From NCBI RefSeq assembly GCF_905115235.1, contig NC_051851.1, positions 149,186,692 through 149,250,691 on the forward strand: a DNA stretch of 64,000 nt. The letters run 5' to 3'. Position numbers and translations under genes: made by a program. Below the pieces are notes generated by a model. That model was not told where the DNA came from. It saw nothing but the letters and a program-made list of their open reading frames with translations, and made no database searches. This document shows positions 1-10,674 of the stretch, piece after piece; positions within the stretch are counted from its first letter, which is position 1, and the number at the start of each line of letters is the position of its first letter. The stretch is from Hermetia illucens (taxonomy: Eukaryota; Arthropoda; Insecta; Diptera; Stratiomyidae).

Positions 1-1080
1 TTGGAAAGCGAAGCCCTGTGGCCATGGTAACATATCTTAGACGAAATACCTCGGGAACTTGTAAGTATTTCCAATGGACTATGCCACGCGCAGACCGAGC
101 TTCAAGATGAAGTTTGCTGTGAGCTTTCCAACTAGAGCAGATGGAAGGACCAGCGTCGTTCTGTTATGACACAATAGTCTTCACGGACGGGCTAACGAGG
201 GTCACAGTGTAGCTAAGCTGTACTGTCTTTTAGGGTTCGCAAGTTTATTCCAACCGGAAGTACTGGAAAAACGTCAAGTGAGCATAACACAGCCATTTTG
301 GCCAACAGCCAAACGACCGTTAAGGCTTTATATTCAGTGGCGACATCCTAGTGCTAGTGGGAGAGTGCAGTTACGCGCTGAACAGTCTAGACGCATGCCC
401 AAGTGCTTAAAGTCACCCTCGTCTGGGTCCGCACTCATAGGAACATCGAGGAGAATGAGCGGGTTGACGGGCGGATCAGACAAGGCTCAACTCCTGACAT
501 TCCCCAGCGAGCGCAGTAGGCATCCGGCTGGCAGCTGTCAAGGGTGAAGTCTACTCGCACTTCCTAAAACCGGCGCACGCGAAGGTTTACTTAACCTAAC
601 AAGATCTGATCGTAAGAGACGCCTATAGGATTACGGCGGTTTGCACGAGGTACTAGTCTACAAGGGACCATGCCGCCAGGTTCGGCGTTCTCTACAATCC
701 GCATTTCAGAAGCTACGAAGAGGAGGGAGGTATTTTCTTTGGAATTTCTCAACTAGAGCCCGCCTACGGACACTAGGTAAACAATTCTTTTGGAACCTCA
801 AAGAGATCTCTAGCTGCAGAGTGCAGGAGCTGCTATTACTCGGGAATGGTACGTTCTGGTTTTGAAAATCTAAGCCGACTGGACTGAATCCAGCTTTTGT
901 TCTTCCCAAGGCACTTATCGTTCTGGGAGTTTGTCGTATCAAAATGACGCACCACAGCGCTAGTTGGGCTCCCTGATGCGACCACCGATAGCTGCCTTCT
1001 CAAGTGATGCGAATTGAGCACCAACTTAACGCGATGCAGGATTTCAGATAGCAGAGCATCCGTCAACTGACCAACTGGAA
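1..1080 (+). mobile_element. 3' part of an RNase H-bearing LINE, degraded
   Basis: Frame fragments resemble the RNase H domain and C-terminal region of I/LOA/jockey-group non-LTR elements. Around 280-350 a piece reads HNTAILANSQTTVKAL, corresponding to the usual CSDSQAAL block with the catalytic Asp replaced by Asn. Around 425-495 TLVWVRTHRNIEENERVDG matches the WVPGHxGIxGNExAD block. Downstream (about 740-870) a stretch reading RTLGKQFFWNLKEIS matches the C-terminal tail region of such ORF2 proteins. Several frame changes separate the pieces, so this is a dead copy. The 5' part lies outside the window and the exact clade cannot be fixed. Confidence 0.55.
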
Positions 1081-1676
1081 CACGGTAGGTACTTATAGAA
1101 GCCTGTCCTGTTCATAAATTCGACGTACAGGCGGCTGGCATGCAGCTCATGATGATCTTTGCGGATGGCTTGGACTCAATATTTGTCACAACTAAATCCT
1201 ATCCCAATACTACGGCTGAATGAGGAATACTGAAGTGGCCAAAGAACTCAACTCGTCTTCCTAAGCCTAGCTAGCACAAGAGAGTGAAAGTAAGCATGAT
1301 GACTTGCAAGGTCCACTTTTTTTCTATCCCTGAGGATAGTTCTGCGCTCCTTGTAATTTCGAGCCAATTCAAATGGTTTCTTGGTTATCGTAAGCAGTCA
1401 TTTCATTACATCAGCTATCAGCAATGTACATGACGTGATTTTTTAAATCAAGAGCAGATAAATTGAAGTTCCAGTTGCCTTTTTAGCCCTCAAGATCCTA
1501 GAAATGGATCACCTTGAAAGAAGCTTCAGTACGAAGAGGGTTTTTATCTCTTACCAGACATTGTCAATCTGGAAACCAAGGTTGTGGGGCCGAAAAGCCA
1601 CTGAAGTGAATGAGACTTAGGGTTGCAAGTAGGTGACGCTTGCAGCGGCAAACATGGAAGAAATCTTAGGCGAAAA
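1081..1676. other. No recognisable feature
   Basis: About 600 bp without a convincing reading frame or a repeat match elsewhere in the window. Confidence 0.5.
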
Positions 1677-1793
1677 TGGCTTTACGGTTTCTTACCAGGA
1701 CAGAGGCAAATCGTAAGACGTTGTCTCACCTCTGCCCTGGGAGCAGCATGACCGAAGCGGCTCGCAGATATTAAGTGTTCCTTTATATAATTC
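1677..1793. repeat. Hairpin-bearing repeat HR, copy 1, left part
   Basis: This is about 95% like 10024-10118 over roughly 95 bp. It contains an inverted repeat, AGGACAGAGG at 1697-1706 and CCTCTGCCCT at 1729-1738 (one mismatch). The right part of the same repeat resumes at 3073 after an RTE-1 insertion. In the copy at 10021 the two halves are contiguous. It is non-coding as far as I can see, and its family is not recognised. Confidence 0.6.
1787..1793. repeat. Target-site duplication of RTE-1 copy 1, left
   Basis: ATAATTC here is repeated at 3073-3079, exactly flanking the RTE-1 insertion. The duplication is short (7 bp) but sits at both ends of the recognisable RTE-1 homology. Confidence 0.55.
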
Positions 1794-3072
1794 ATCATCA
1801 TCATCAACGGCGCAACAACCGGTATCCGGTCTAGGCCTGCCTTAATAAGGAACTCCAGACATCCCGGTTTTGCGCCGAGGTCCACCAATTCGATATCCCT
1901 AAAAGCTGTCTGGCGTCCTGGCCCACACCATCGCTCCATCTTAGGCAGGGTCTGCCTCGTCTTCTTTTTCTACCATAGATATTGCTCTTATAGACTTTCC
2001 GGGTGGGATCATCCTCATCCATACGGATTAAGTGACCCGCCCACCGTAACCTATTGAGCCGGATTTTATCCACAACCTGACGGTCATGGTATAGCTCAGA
2101 TTTCGTCATTGTGTAGGCTACGGAATCGTCCATCCTCATATAGGGGGTCAAAAATTCTTCGGAGGATTCTTCTCTCGAACGCGGCCAAGAGTTCGCAATT
2201 TTTCTTGCTAAGAACCCAAGTTTCCGAGGAATACATGAGGACTGGCAAGATCATAGTCTTGTACAGTAAGAGCTTTGACCCTATGGTGAGACGTTTCGAG
2301 CGGAACAGTCTTTGTAAGCTGAAATAGGCTCTGTTGGCTGACAACAACCGTGCGCGGATTTCATCATCGTAGTTGTTATCGGTTGTGATTTTCGACCCTA
2401 GATAGGAGAAATTGTCAACGGTCTCAAAGTTGTATTCTCCTATCCTTATTCTTCTTCGTGTTTGTGTTTGACCAGTGCGGTTTGATGTTGTTGGTTGATT
2501 CGTTTTCGGTGCTGACGTTGCCACCATATATTTTGCCTTGCCTTCATTGATGTGCAGCCCAAGATCTCGCCTCAATTACCGCCTGCTCGATCTGGATGAA
2601 GGCAGTTTGTACGTCTCGGATGGTTCTTCCCATGATGTCGATATCGTCAGCATAGGCCACTAGTTGGGTGGACTTGAAGAGGATCGTACCTCTTGCATTC
2701 ACCTCAGCATCACGGATCACTTTCTCGAGGACCAGGTTAAAGAGGACGCATGATAGCGCATCCCCTTGTCGTAGACCGTTGTTGATGTCGAATGGTCTTG
2801 AGAGTGATCCTGCTGCTTTTATCTGGCCTCGCACATTGGTCAGGGTCAGCCTAGTCAGTCTTATTAATTTCGTCGGGATACCGAATTCTCTCATGGCCGT
2901 GTACAGTTTTACCCTGGCTATGCTATCATAGGCGGCTTTAAATTCGATGAACAGATGGTGCCACTGTTGTCCATATTCCAACAGTTTTTCCATCGCCTGC
3001 CGCAGAGAGAAAATCTGATCTGTTGCTGATTTGCCTGGAGTGAAGCCTCTTTGGTATGGGCCAATGATGTTA
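1794..3072 (-). mobile_element. RTE-1 LINE, copy 1 (5'-truncated, RT and C-terminus)
   Basis: On the minus strand it encodes the later RT domain and C-terminal region of an RTE-type LINE. YADDIDIMGRT (the YADD active-site box, near 2650), FSYLGSKITTDNNYDDEIRAR, and WAGHLIRMDEDDPTRK near 2020 are visible. The + strand left edge is the element's 3' end, a (CAT)n tract that is (GAT)n in the sense strand. Frame breaks separate 2544-2993, 2096-2575 and 1831-2151, so it is not coding now. It sits in the same orientation as, and is about 90% or more similar to, the copy at 12561. It is flanked by a 7-bp duplication and interrupts repeat HR. Confidence 0.85.
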
Positions 3073-3230
3073 ATAATTCGCAGAACATATAAAAAACCGC
3101 CACCTACGCCTAAGATTTTTGAAGTTTTGGGTGCTAAACTCTAAACGTGGGGGCCGTGGACCAAAAAAAGAGGGAATAAATTGCTCCCCATTGGGTCCGG
3201 TCCGACATCAAGGGGATGCGGGTTTAGGAC
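3073..3230. repeat. Hairpin-bearing repeat HR, copy 1, right part
   Basis: From about 3115 the sequence (TTTTGGGTGCTAAACT, then a GGGCC..AAAAAA..GAGGGA..AAGTTGCTC-like block) matches 10125-10220, continuing the repeat broken by the RTE-1 insertion. The first 7 bp are the right target-site duplication. Confidence 0.55.
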
Positions 3231-3439
3231 CCCGAATCCTTAAAAAATGAAAGAAATATTGAAAACTTACTCCAGTGAAACTTTTTTACTGCATGCGCTC
3301 TTTGAACGATATGACTCTCAGGTAACGCACGGTTATCGAAGAAAGGCGGGGTTAGTGGTTCCCTTTCCTTGGCACAATTTCTGACAAAGACCGAGGATCA
3401 CATGTTACACAGCAACTCTCCTAAATTGAAGCAGGCAAA

Positions 3440-3535
3440 TAGCAAACTAAATTCTATGTTGAGCTGAGGTTCGAACCCGGAGCAACCAAATGAGGAGACC
3501 GACGCCCAATTAACTTGACCTTACCACAGTCAAAT
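3440..3535 (-). mobile_element. Possible tRNA-derived SINE head
   Basis: On the minus strand a short stretch resembles a tRNA with a B-box-like GGTTCGAACC and an upstream A-box-like block. It lacks a foldable full cloverleaf, so it is more likely a SINE fragment than a tRNA gene. The B-box core is palindromic, so orientation is uncertain. Confidence 0.3.
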
Positions 3536-3679
3536 TTGCCAAAAATGCCCATGAGATATGGGACAACCTAACGTTGGCTCTGAAACGAGAATAAGCCAGG
3601 AGTAGACCATTCTTTGCAGAAGGATATAATCTTAAAATTCGAAAAATAAGTTGATAACACACACACATTCTTTTTGCAG

Positions 3680-4674
3680 GAACTAAAAAAAATGCGAAAT
3701 ACTTGAAAAAGGCAAACATCAAGTACGGTCCTCGGGAAAGACAACTCCTGGACATTTATTACAAAGACGATGAAAAAGGTAGTGACATAAATTCTATTTA
3801 CATCGAAATACAATAATATGGGGAAACTAATATTTCCAATCGCTTTCATTCTATAGGGACGCCCGTTATCGTGTTCATACACGGCGGATATTGGCAGGAA
3901 GCAAGCAAAGATTGGTCAGGTTTTTGGATGACCCCATACCTTGAAAATGGATATCGTGTTATTTTGATGGGTTACGACTTATGTCCTGCTATTACTCTCA
4001 GCGAACAAGTTGATGAAATTAAATATGGGTTGAAGCACTGTCTGCAATACGCGGCAGAAACAAATGCTAAGTAAGTATATGTTACGTCGCTAAGTCCATA
4101 AAAGAACCCCCGAAACTCGACCGAGGACTGGTTGCAATCGAAAGTCTAAATAATATCCGCACAGCATCACGAATATCCTTGCACTTTATTGTACTTTCAT
4201 ATTTATCTACCACACTCTCTCTATTCCAGGGCAGTTTCTATTATCGGACATTCAGCCGGAGCCCACTTGGCCATTTGTGCTTTGGATAAGGAAACTGTGG
4301 GGCTGCCAAGTATTAACCTGGTGAAGTCCGTCCATCTTGTCGCTGGCATCTATGAGCTGAGCCTAGTTGTCAATTCTTCTGTGAATGAAAATAATACATT
4401 AACCCTGGATGAATCGAACGTTCAACAACTTTCTCCGATGTTGTTCGATTTTAGCTACCTAAAGGGACTTAAATTCAAAATTCACGTTTACGCAGCCGAA
4501 TACGATAGCCCCCTCTTCGTAGAGCAAGCAGGAGAATTCAACAACCAATTGGAAAAATATGAAATTGACACCACGTATAAATGTTTACCGGGCATAGATC
4601 ACATGGGAATCATGGAGAAATTTGACGAAAATGATTTCGAATTGACACAATTGGTTCTGCAAGAATTACGTTAG
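3680..4674 (+). CDS. Kynurenine formamidase-like gene A, exons 2-4 (partial)
   Basis: This is an arylformamidase-family alpha/beta hydrolase; the family cleaves N-formylkynurenine to kynurenine and formate in the cytosol. Exons: 3680-3778 (phase 1 in and out), 3857-4070 (ends phase 2) and 4230-4674 with TAG stop. All have clean AG acceptors and GT donors (GTAGTG, GTAAGT). Exon 2 reads GTKKNAKYLKKANIKYG; exon 3 carries HGGYWQE (oxyanion hole); exon 4 carries GHSAGAH (nucleophile Ser), AAEYDSPLF (catalytic Asp) and GIDHMGIME (catalytic His). All three exons are open and equal in length to those of genes B and C. Introns are 78 and 159 bp. No exon 1 like those at 12189 or 42798 was found in the 3.7 kb upstream, which is filled with LINE and repeat debris, so exon 1 is probably left of the window or lost. 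Confidence 0.88.
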
Positions 4675-4760
4675 ACGAGTCATGACACGCTCAAAAAATG
4701 AAAATGAACAGAAATCCCACGATAAATGCGTTAATTGCCCACTACATTACAAAATATGAT

Positions 4761-4766
4761 AATAAA
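4761..4766 (+). promoter_or_regulatory. Polyadenylation signal of gene A
   Basis: AATAAA lies 87 bp after the stop codon, in the sequence TATGATAATAAA. The same TATGATAATAAA context follows genes B and C. Confidence 0.75.
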
Positions 4767-4792
4767 TGTCTATAAATGTACACTTTGTCTAT

Positions 4793-5660
4793 CTAAATGG
4801 AGAGACGATCAAATGCAACCCTGACGAAATCCGCTTTCAACTCCAAATCCTCTGAGGTATTACCCCGCAGCACATAGCATTTTACGCCGTCATATGTCAT
4901 TCTGAAGGTAGTTATTGGATTCTCCGGAATGTCTCTCATGTGGAGAGAGTTCCAGATACCCTGTTCAGGCTGTCGAAAGTGGATACCGGTCTGATCTCTG
5001 TCGGCCAAGTTTTTGAGGTAATCCTTGATGCTTTCCAGAATAACTTTAGTTGGTATCTTTGCTAAGGCAGGGAACACGCAAATACCTCTCCAGTTGTCAC
5101 TCTCGAGACCAGTGCCCTTCTTCGAAATCTTAACGACCATCACCCCGTAAACGTTGACGTGGTGAATTTCGTAACTAAGGTAAATGAAATCGCGCCACAC
5201 TACCCCTTACGACTGAGTGAAATTATAAAGCTACGTTAAAATGACATTCTTCTGCTAGGTCCCACAGCATCTCAATCGCGGAGAGGCGTTGTCTAGGACT
5301 CCTCGAGCTAATTCTGAAGGAGTTGTATCTGTGCTGGTCACCGGTTGGTTTCAACCAATACAATTTAGATTTACCAATCGTGTTAAACTTCAGAGGTAGA
5401 TTGAATTGCGCGATGCCGAAGAAAAATTCTCCAAAAACATAGAGAGCTGCTCAAAAATATAGATCGACTACAGAAACCTCAACATCCCCCATGTATGCAT
5501 GGTTGAAATGAGTAGATCTGATCATCTGTTCCCAGTTTTACAAACTTCAATGTCGAGTTGGCTTCAAGGAGACGTTTCAGGTCTATGCTAACGCTCAGAG
5601 TGGTCTTTATGTCCAATGAGATAACTGCGAGTATGCGTAGTCTTAGGACGAACACAGCCA
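4793..5660 (-). mobile_element. RTE-3 LINE fragment (RT region)
   Basis: The 4793-5200 minus-strand frame reads SDNWRGICVFPALAKIPTKV, matching the fingers region of RTE reverse transcriptases (NWRGI..L...SK), followed by DRDQTGIHF (usual EQAGFR). Then a jump leads to TYDGVKCYVLRGN, normally located further on. The intervening RT palm sequence is missing, so this copy has an internal deletion. 5240-5660 continues the degraded element. A diverged relative lies at 7170-8330. Confidence 0.6.
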
Positions 5661-5930
5661 ATGATAAACTTCTTTTGGTATACTATTAAGGGGATGGGAA
5701 GGAAACTCTACTCTACAGAAAGGGATGGAAATTACGCAAAGAAACACACAAAGGGAGATGTATCCTCAGCTTTGGTTCTTTCCAGATACCATGTAACAGC
5801 ATGCGAGCACCAATTTTCCAGGGACTTTCTAGGTTCCTGCGTCGCTAACATCAGCGACACCTAGGAGGACGTTAAACTCAAGTTTTTCCCATAAGGCGAG
5901 ATTTCACGGAGACCGGTGATTCCTATTTAG

Positions 5931-7080
5931 TTGCCGAAGATCCGCATGAATAATGACAAACTTGTCCAACGCCTGCGTCTTCAAACCACCGATTCTCGTG
6001 GACCAATGTGTGGTGGTCAAGGGAACCCCAACTTTCTACTACTTGTCCGGACGGCACCTGGAAGCACTAAAAAAGGCACTAAATTCAGGGACGCAAATAG
6101 TAAAGTGCTCCACTCCGCGAAACCAGACGTCGACTTAGGATTCAGCCGACACCACCAACGAACACTTAAAAAACATGACGATCCACTGTCCGATGGGAAC
6201 TGTCGAACCCCCCTACCCAAGCAGATCATGCTGATGGTAGCGGAAAATAATCTGGACCACTCGAAGTACGCCCCGGCTAATTTGTTGGACTTCCTCTACA
6301 AGGAAGATATCGGCACCGCATTGGTACAGGAGCCCTGGATCGGACAAGGCCATACCATCAAAGGCTTCCAAAGTAACTATTATAATTTATTCCACAACAT
6401 AAAGGACAGTGGTCCGGATGGACCTAGGGCATGTATCCTCGCCAGAAGGAGCCTGTTGTGAGACTGGGATTCAAATGACAAACATACGAGTCTTGACAGC
6501 TCGGAAATCAACTAAAGAGGTGAGCTTCTCTTTGGCTTTGCCATTAACACAAATCAATCGGGGTATAACAGGGCCAGTACAAAAACCTTCATTTCCTGAA
6601 CTAGGAAAATTAAGACAATTGGGACGAGCCAATTGACAACGAAGCTTTCAGGGTGGAGAACAGAAGAGTGCATAATTAGAGAAAATAAAAATCTGGCCAA
6701 TCTCAGGAAGCTGCAGCACAAATACTGGCAGCCATACACGGACTGGCAGAAGGGGTACAAGTCGGCCGTCAAGACTGCTAGGAAAAGATCCTGACTGGAG
6801 TATTGTCAGAACATTAGATTCTGACCAACGAACATAGGAACCCATCCTCTCCGAAAAAGCCTCAAGGCTCCTGATGGAATCTTCTGGTGAGTTCATAAGC
6901 AGAACTCTGATTCAGAATTCCGTGTGAAGGTTATGCAACCCCAGTCTTGTCCGTCTTCTCCGCATAAAGATCTCCGGGATCAGGCGGCATAATATCAATC
7001 ATACTCTAGAAATATTAAGAAAGGATTGTGCCATGGCTTGTAGAAGTTCGTTTGGAGATACTCATAATCCTAAGTAAAGT
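5931..7080 (+). mobile_element. 5' ORF2 fragment of an RNase H-type LINE (AP endonuclease start)
   Basis: The open frame to 6461 ends with NLLDFLYKEDIGTALVQEPW and then RACILARRSLL. These are the first AP-endonuclease blocks of I/LOA/R1-group LINEs, where the usual motif is ALIQEPW. Further on, in shifted frames around 6655-6800, ENKNLANLRKLQHKYWQPY matches the linker between endonuclease and RT. Stops and frame changes make it non-functional. It is not clear whether it belongs to the same family as the pieces at 1-1080 or 55640-57705. Confidence 0.6.
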
Positions 7081-7169
7081 TGTGAAGTCAGGTCAGGACT
7101 GTCAAAGGTGGTATCTACTAGTACTTCCTAACATCCATTGACTACAGATGGCAAAGTTCACCACCCGTG

Positions 7170-8330
7170 CAACGTCAACGAGGATTTGGCCGGCCCATAA
7201 TAAGCTCCGATCGCTTTCAACTTCAAGCCTTCTGAGACTTTACCTCGCTATCGAAAGAGGAAACGGGTCTGCTTTCTGCTGACAAAGCTTTCGAGGTATT
7301 CCTTAATGCGTTCCAGAATAACTTTAGCTAATATCTTTGCTATGATAGGAAGCATGCAAATTCCTCTCCAGTTAAAGCGCTTAGACCGGTGCCCTTCTCT
7401 GGAATCTTAACGATCACCACCCCGTGAACGTTGAAGTGATGAATGACTTGGTGATACTAATCGCCACACTACCCCCTTACCAGTGAGCGGAATTATGAAG
7501 TTGCGTAAGTGAAAGTGACTTTTTCTGCTAGGTCCCATTGTTTCGGAGATTCGGTGTGTGGAATTCCTTTAGCTGATGTTGAAGGAGTTGTATCCGCATT
7601 GGTAACCGGTTGGCTTCAACGTTTGCAAATGCTAGGCAACTCAAATTCACTGACTCCTCATTGCCTGTCGAAGAGCATATTTGGTAGTGTCAACCTTCAA
7701 AAATAGGTTGGATTGCACGAATGCTATCTCGGCTTCGAAGAAAAATTTTCCAGGAAGATAGAGACCTGCTCCAAAGCAAAGATGGACTGCAAAAGCCTCA
7801 ACATCGTCTTTCAAAGCGGTCCACACTCCGGGATGAACACGAATTTGTTCGTCCAGCTCATGCCGCTGGGCGGTAAATAGTTTTCTCTGTCTTTTTAGAG
7901 CCGATGTGTTTAACGAGAGGGTGGAAGATGATGTCTGGTTACCATCAGAGCACCAAAATATGAAATCCATGCGACCATGGGAGAGCGGAATATAGTGTTT
8001 TTGTCGATTTTCTTGGAAAGAGTGACACCACGTCAACAGGTGATACAGTCAATGCAGGTAAGCACTGCTGCGCTGGCAAACCAAGTTCAGTTCTAATGAG
8101 CGGTTTCATTGACCATACTCGGATGCCACTGTATAGAGACGCAATAACGTAGCGACGACCACTTCTGTGAGAGCGTCCCAGTAGACTGGATCAGCTCTCA
8201 GTTTTAAAAATTTCAGGGTTAAGTTGGTTTCAAGCATGGGTTTCAGCTCGATTTTAGCTGTCTTCAGTACCAATAGGATAATTGTAATTGGGCCATCATC
8301 GAAAAAAGGCATCCATAGAAACATCGAAAT
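7170..8330 (-). mobile_element. RTE-3 LINE fragment, diverged
   Basis: On the + strand, 7200-7440 is a diverged version of 4810-5160: similar stretches around the Asn-Trp-Arg-Gly-Ile RT block and the region preceding it. 8150-8330 resembles 5500-5640. No open frame of useful length remains. Confidence 0.45.
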
Positions 8331-8559
8331 AACTACTACAATTGAATTGTCAATCTTGTTGAAGAGATGATCTCGATGATTTGCGTGATAAAGTGAAATT
8401 GCGCGGCTTCAGCCACGAAATCACGTAAGTGGCTCAAGAGTGAAAAAGTACTTTCCCTGAGTGTTGCAGAATTTTTAAGAGAAGATCCATAGAAATTACC
8501 AATTTCTGTTATAAAGTTGGCCGAAAACCGCGTCTCTCGCTTAACCTGTCGGTAGATTG

Positions 8560-9090
8560 CTGCAATGGGGAATTGATGTTTGGAAGCCTGGGATACATTA
8601 TTCACTGCCCCGGTGGCTGTCTCCCTTTTTAACTCTGGAGATACAAGTGTTGGTGCTGAGAAGTGGCGTTTAGGAAGACGAGGCAGGAACTTTGTCGGGC
8701 AAACGACAACCAAGTGGCCGAGGAGAACCTCTATATTGGTGGCACCGGAAGACGCTGTATCACGTTGGTTCGCTGGCCGTGATGCAGTAGGCGAATGCTC
8801 CAAAGGCCTAATTGGGACAATCAGACCGAATCTGCACGGGGGCTCACTTAAAGTAGCAGTAGGTCACGAAACCTTACCAAGAGGATACTGGCACCGTGGG
8901 AACCGAGATAGTCATTGAATTCACATGTTTCAGGGAAGTTCTTGTTCCTAGTGGGAGCTTCATGGGGGTTGTGGCTACGTTCAAGCGAACAGAAATCTTT
9001 GGGCCTCAAACGTGGTGTTGCGTTGTAACTGGGGTTCCACACTTCTTAGTTCGATAGAGGTTTAAGTAGGTCTTGCATCCACCAGTATGA
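8560..9090. repeat. Repeat RU, copy 1 (inverted relative to 34296-34850)
   Basis: 9061-9089 is the reverse complement of 34296-34323 with about one mismatch. 8850-8900 and 8775-8830 match the reverse complement of 34518-34640 at roughly 80-85%. The shared unit is at least 500 bp and not clearly coding. It could be the 3' untranslated part of a LINE, but no tail or target-site duplication was found. Confidence 0.55.
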
Positions 9091-9289
9091 ATGGTAGGCC
9101 TTACATCCAATATAGACTGATATCGTTGTGTTTGACTCAGCGGGACTCTGATTGTAGCCACAAAATCAATCCGTGTCTTACGAAGACCGAGGGATTAAGT
9201 CACCGTACAGGTACTTGGGGAGTGATATGGTGTCAAGTAGTCGATTTTAGAAAGGCTCTAGGACCCACGTTGCCCCGTTGTTAGGAAGT

Positions 9290-10020
9290 CTGAAATCACG
9301 CAGCGTCGGAACACAGCTGAGATGCTGCCCATGCTCTTCGAGGATTTTCAAGAAAATCAGGCTGCCATCGATAGACGTAAAAATAATGTTGAGTCTTCAC
9401 AAGCATGTGTCAACGTAGCGTATTGAAAAGTTTGGGCCACATTGTGAAATTTAAATGTCATCGCTTTGAATTCATTAAGTTCAAAAGAAATGATAATTGC
9501 GTTTTTTTATTGTCCTGTTGCAATAGATGTGTAATATCAATCAAGTCAATGAGAGAACTCTAGTAGGGTTGGATGCAATCAAATGAAGAAAATGTAGGCA
9601 AACTGCTGCGTTAGTATGGACGGAAACCCGTGTCAATTCATCTATGATCTCATTATCTTGCAGATCTTTGACAATTCTAAAATCGGAGGTAAAGTCTGCT
9701 CCAAGAATATCGGTAGTACTACGTCGACGCAGAAGATTTCAAGGATTAGACTGTCATTTGCTATGGCTCCTGGTTTCTGAGGAAGATAAATTAACTTTGA
9801 GCTTCTCGACCCGTTTACTGATACAGCACCGCAAAGTTATTTCTGAAAATAGGGTGATCTTCATCCAGGTTATGTTTCGAAAGGTGATTGGAGGACAATC
9901 AACTACCAGGGGATGGATAAGAACCGTGAACAACGTCTTCACTATTATTAATAAATATGTTACAAACTAGACGATACCCAAGAGTAATTAGACTCGGAGC
10001 ATAAGAGAGTATTAGGCGAT
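9290..10020. other. No recognisable feature
   Basis: The reading frame at 9644-9970 has no recognisable motif and is probably chance. Nothing else was seen. Confidence 0.4.
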
Positions 10021-10220
10021 GACGGCTTTACGGTTTCTTACCAGGGCAGAGGCAAATCATCAGACGCTGCCTCACCTCTGCCCTAGGAGCAGCATAACCG
10101 AAGCGGCTCGCACATTATTATTTTTCAAGTTTAAAGTTTGGGTGCTAAGCTAAGTTCCGCGGGCCAAAAAATGAGGGAGTAAGTTGCTCTCCATTTGATG
10201 CGGTCCGGCATCAAGAAAGG
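10021..10220. repeat. Hairpin-bearing repeat HR, copy 2 (uninterrupted)
   Basis: The two halves found at 1677-1772 and 3115-3230 are contiguous here, giving the pre-insertion form. The perfect inverted repeat AGGGCAGAGG (10043-10052) and CCTCTGCCCT (10075-10084) can form a 10-bp stem. An alternative inner pair, GAGGCA and TGCCTC, overlaps it. A third, weaker copy lies at 54030-54115. Confidence 0.65.
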
Positions 10221-10380
10221 GTATATGAGAGGGTAATCTTCACAAGAGAGGTGGAGAAGATTACAAAAATTCCATTGCTTCCATCAACTCACTGTAAGCG
10301 CACAATCAGTAACGATTCTAACCATTGTTTCACAGATAGAGTGGCGCGTTAAACTTGGTTAGCTTGCTTACGACAGGGGA

Positions 10381-10674
10381 ATGGAGTCGGGTGATCTGAG
10401 CATCAAACTCGAGATCAGGAGTAACGTAAGAAGAGACATGAGCGTGTTCATGAGAGTGGATAAAGGAAAGGAAGAGAGCCAGGAGTTACTGGAGAAGGAA
10501 CGGAGGCCAGGAGTACTAGGCCTAGAGAACATAGAAAAATTAAATTATCGACAGAGGATGAAAGGAAGAGAGGAGAATAAAACGGTTAGGACTGCCGGTA
10601 GTCTTTCAGAGAAATCTTCGTACAGGAAAGGAGGATATGATAGACATACGTTTGGCGGAAAGACTCGTTTGTGA
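10381..10674 (+). other. Unassigned open frame, 97 codons
   Basis: This frame encodes a highly charged, lysine/arginine/glutamate-rich peptide with no recognised domain, signal peptide or membrane segment. It may be a chance frame or an ORF1 remnant of a LINE. Flanking sequence to 11800 shows nothing recognisable on either strand. Confidence 0.2.

Noticed and set aside
3440-3535. A tRNA gene with a GGTTCGAACC T-loop
   Set aside because: The core is palindromic and the acceptor and anticodon stems do not pair; kept only as a possible SINE head.
8336-8803. 155-codon minus-strand frame
   Set aside because: No motif, and it overlaps repeat RU, which also occurs without this frame at 34290-34900.
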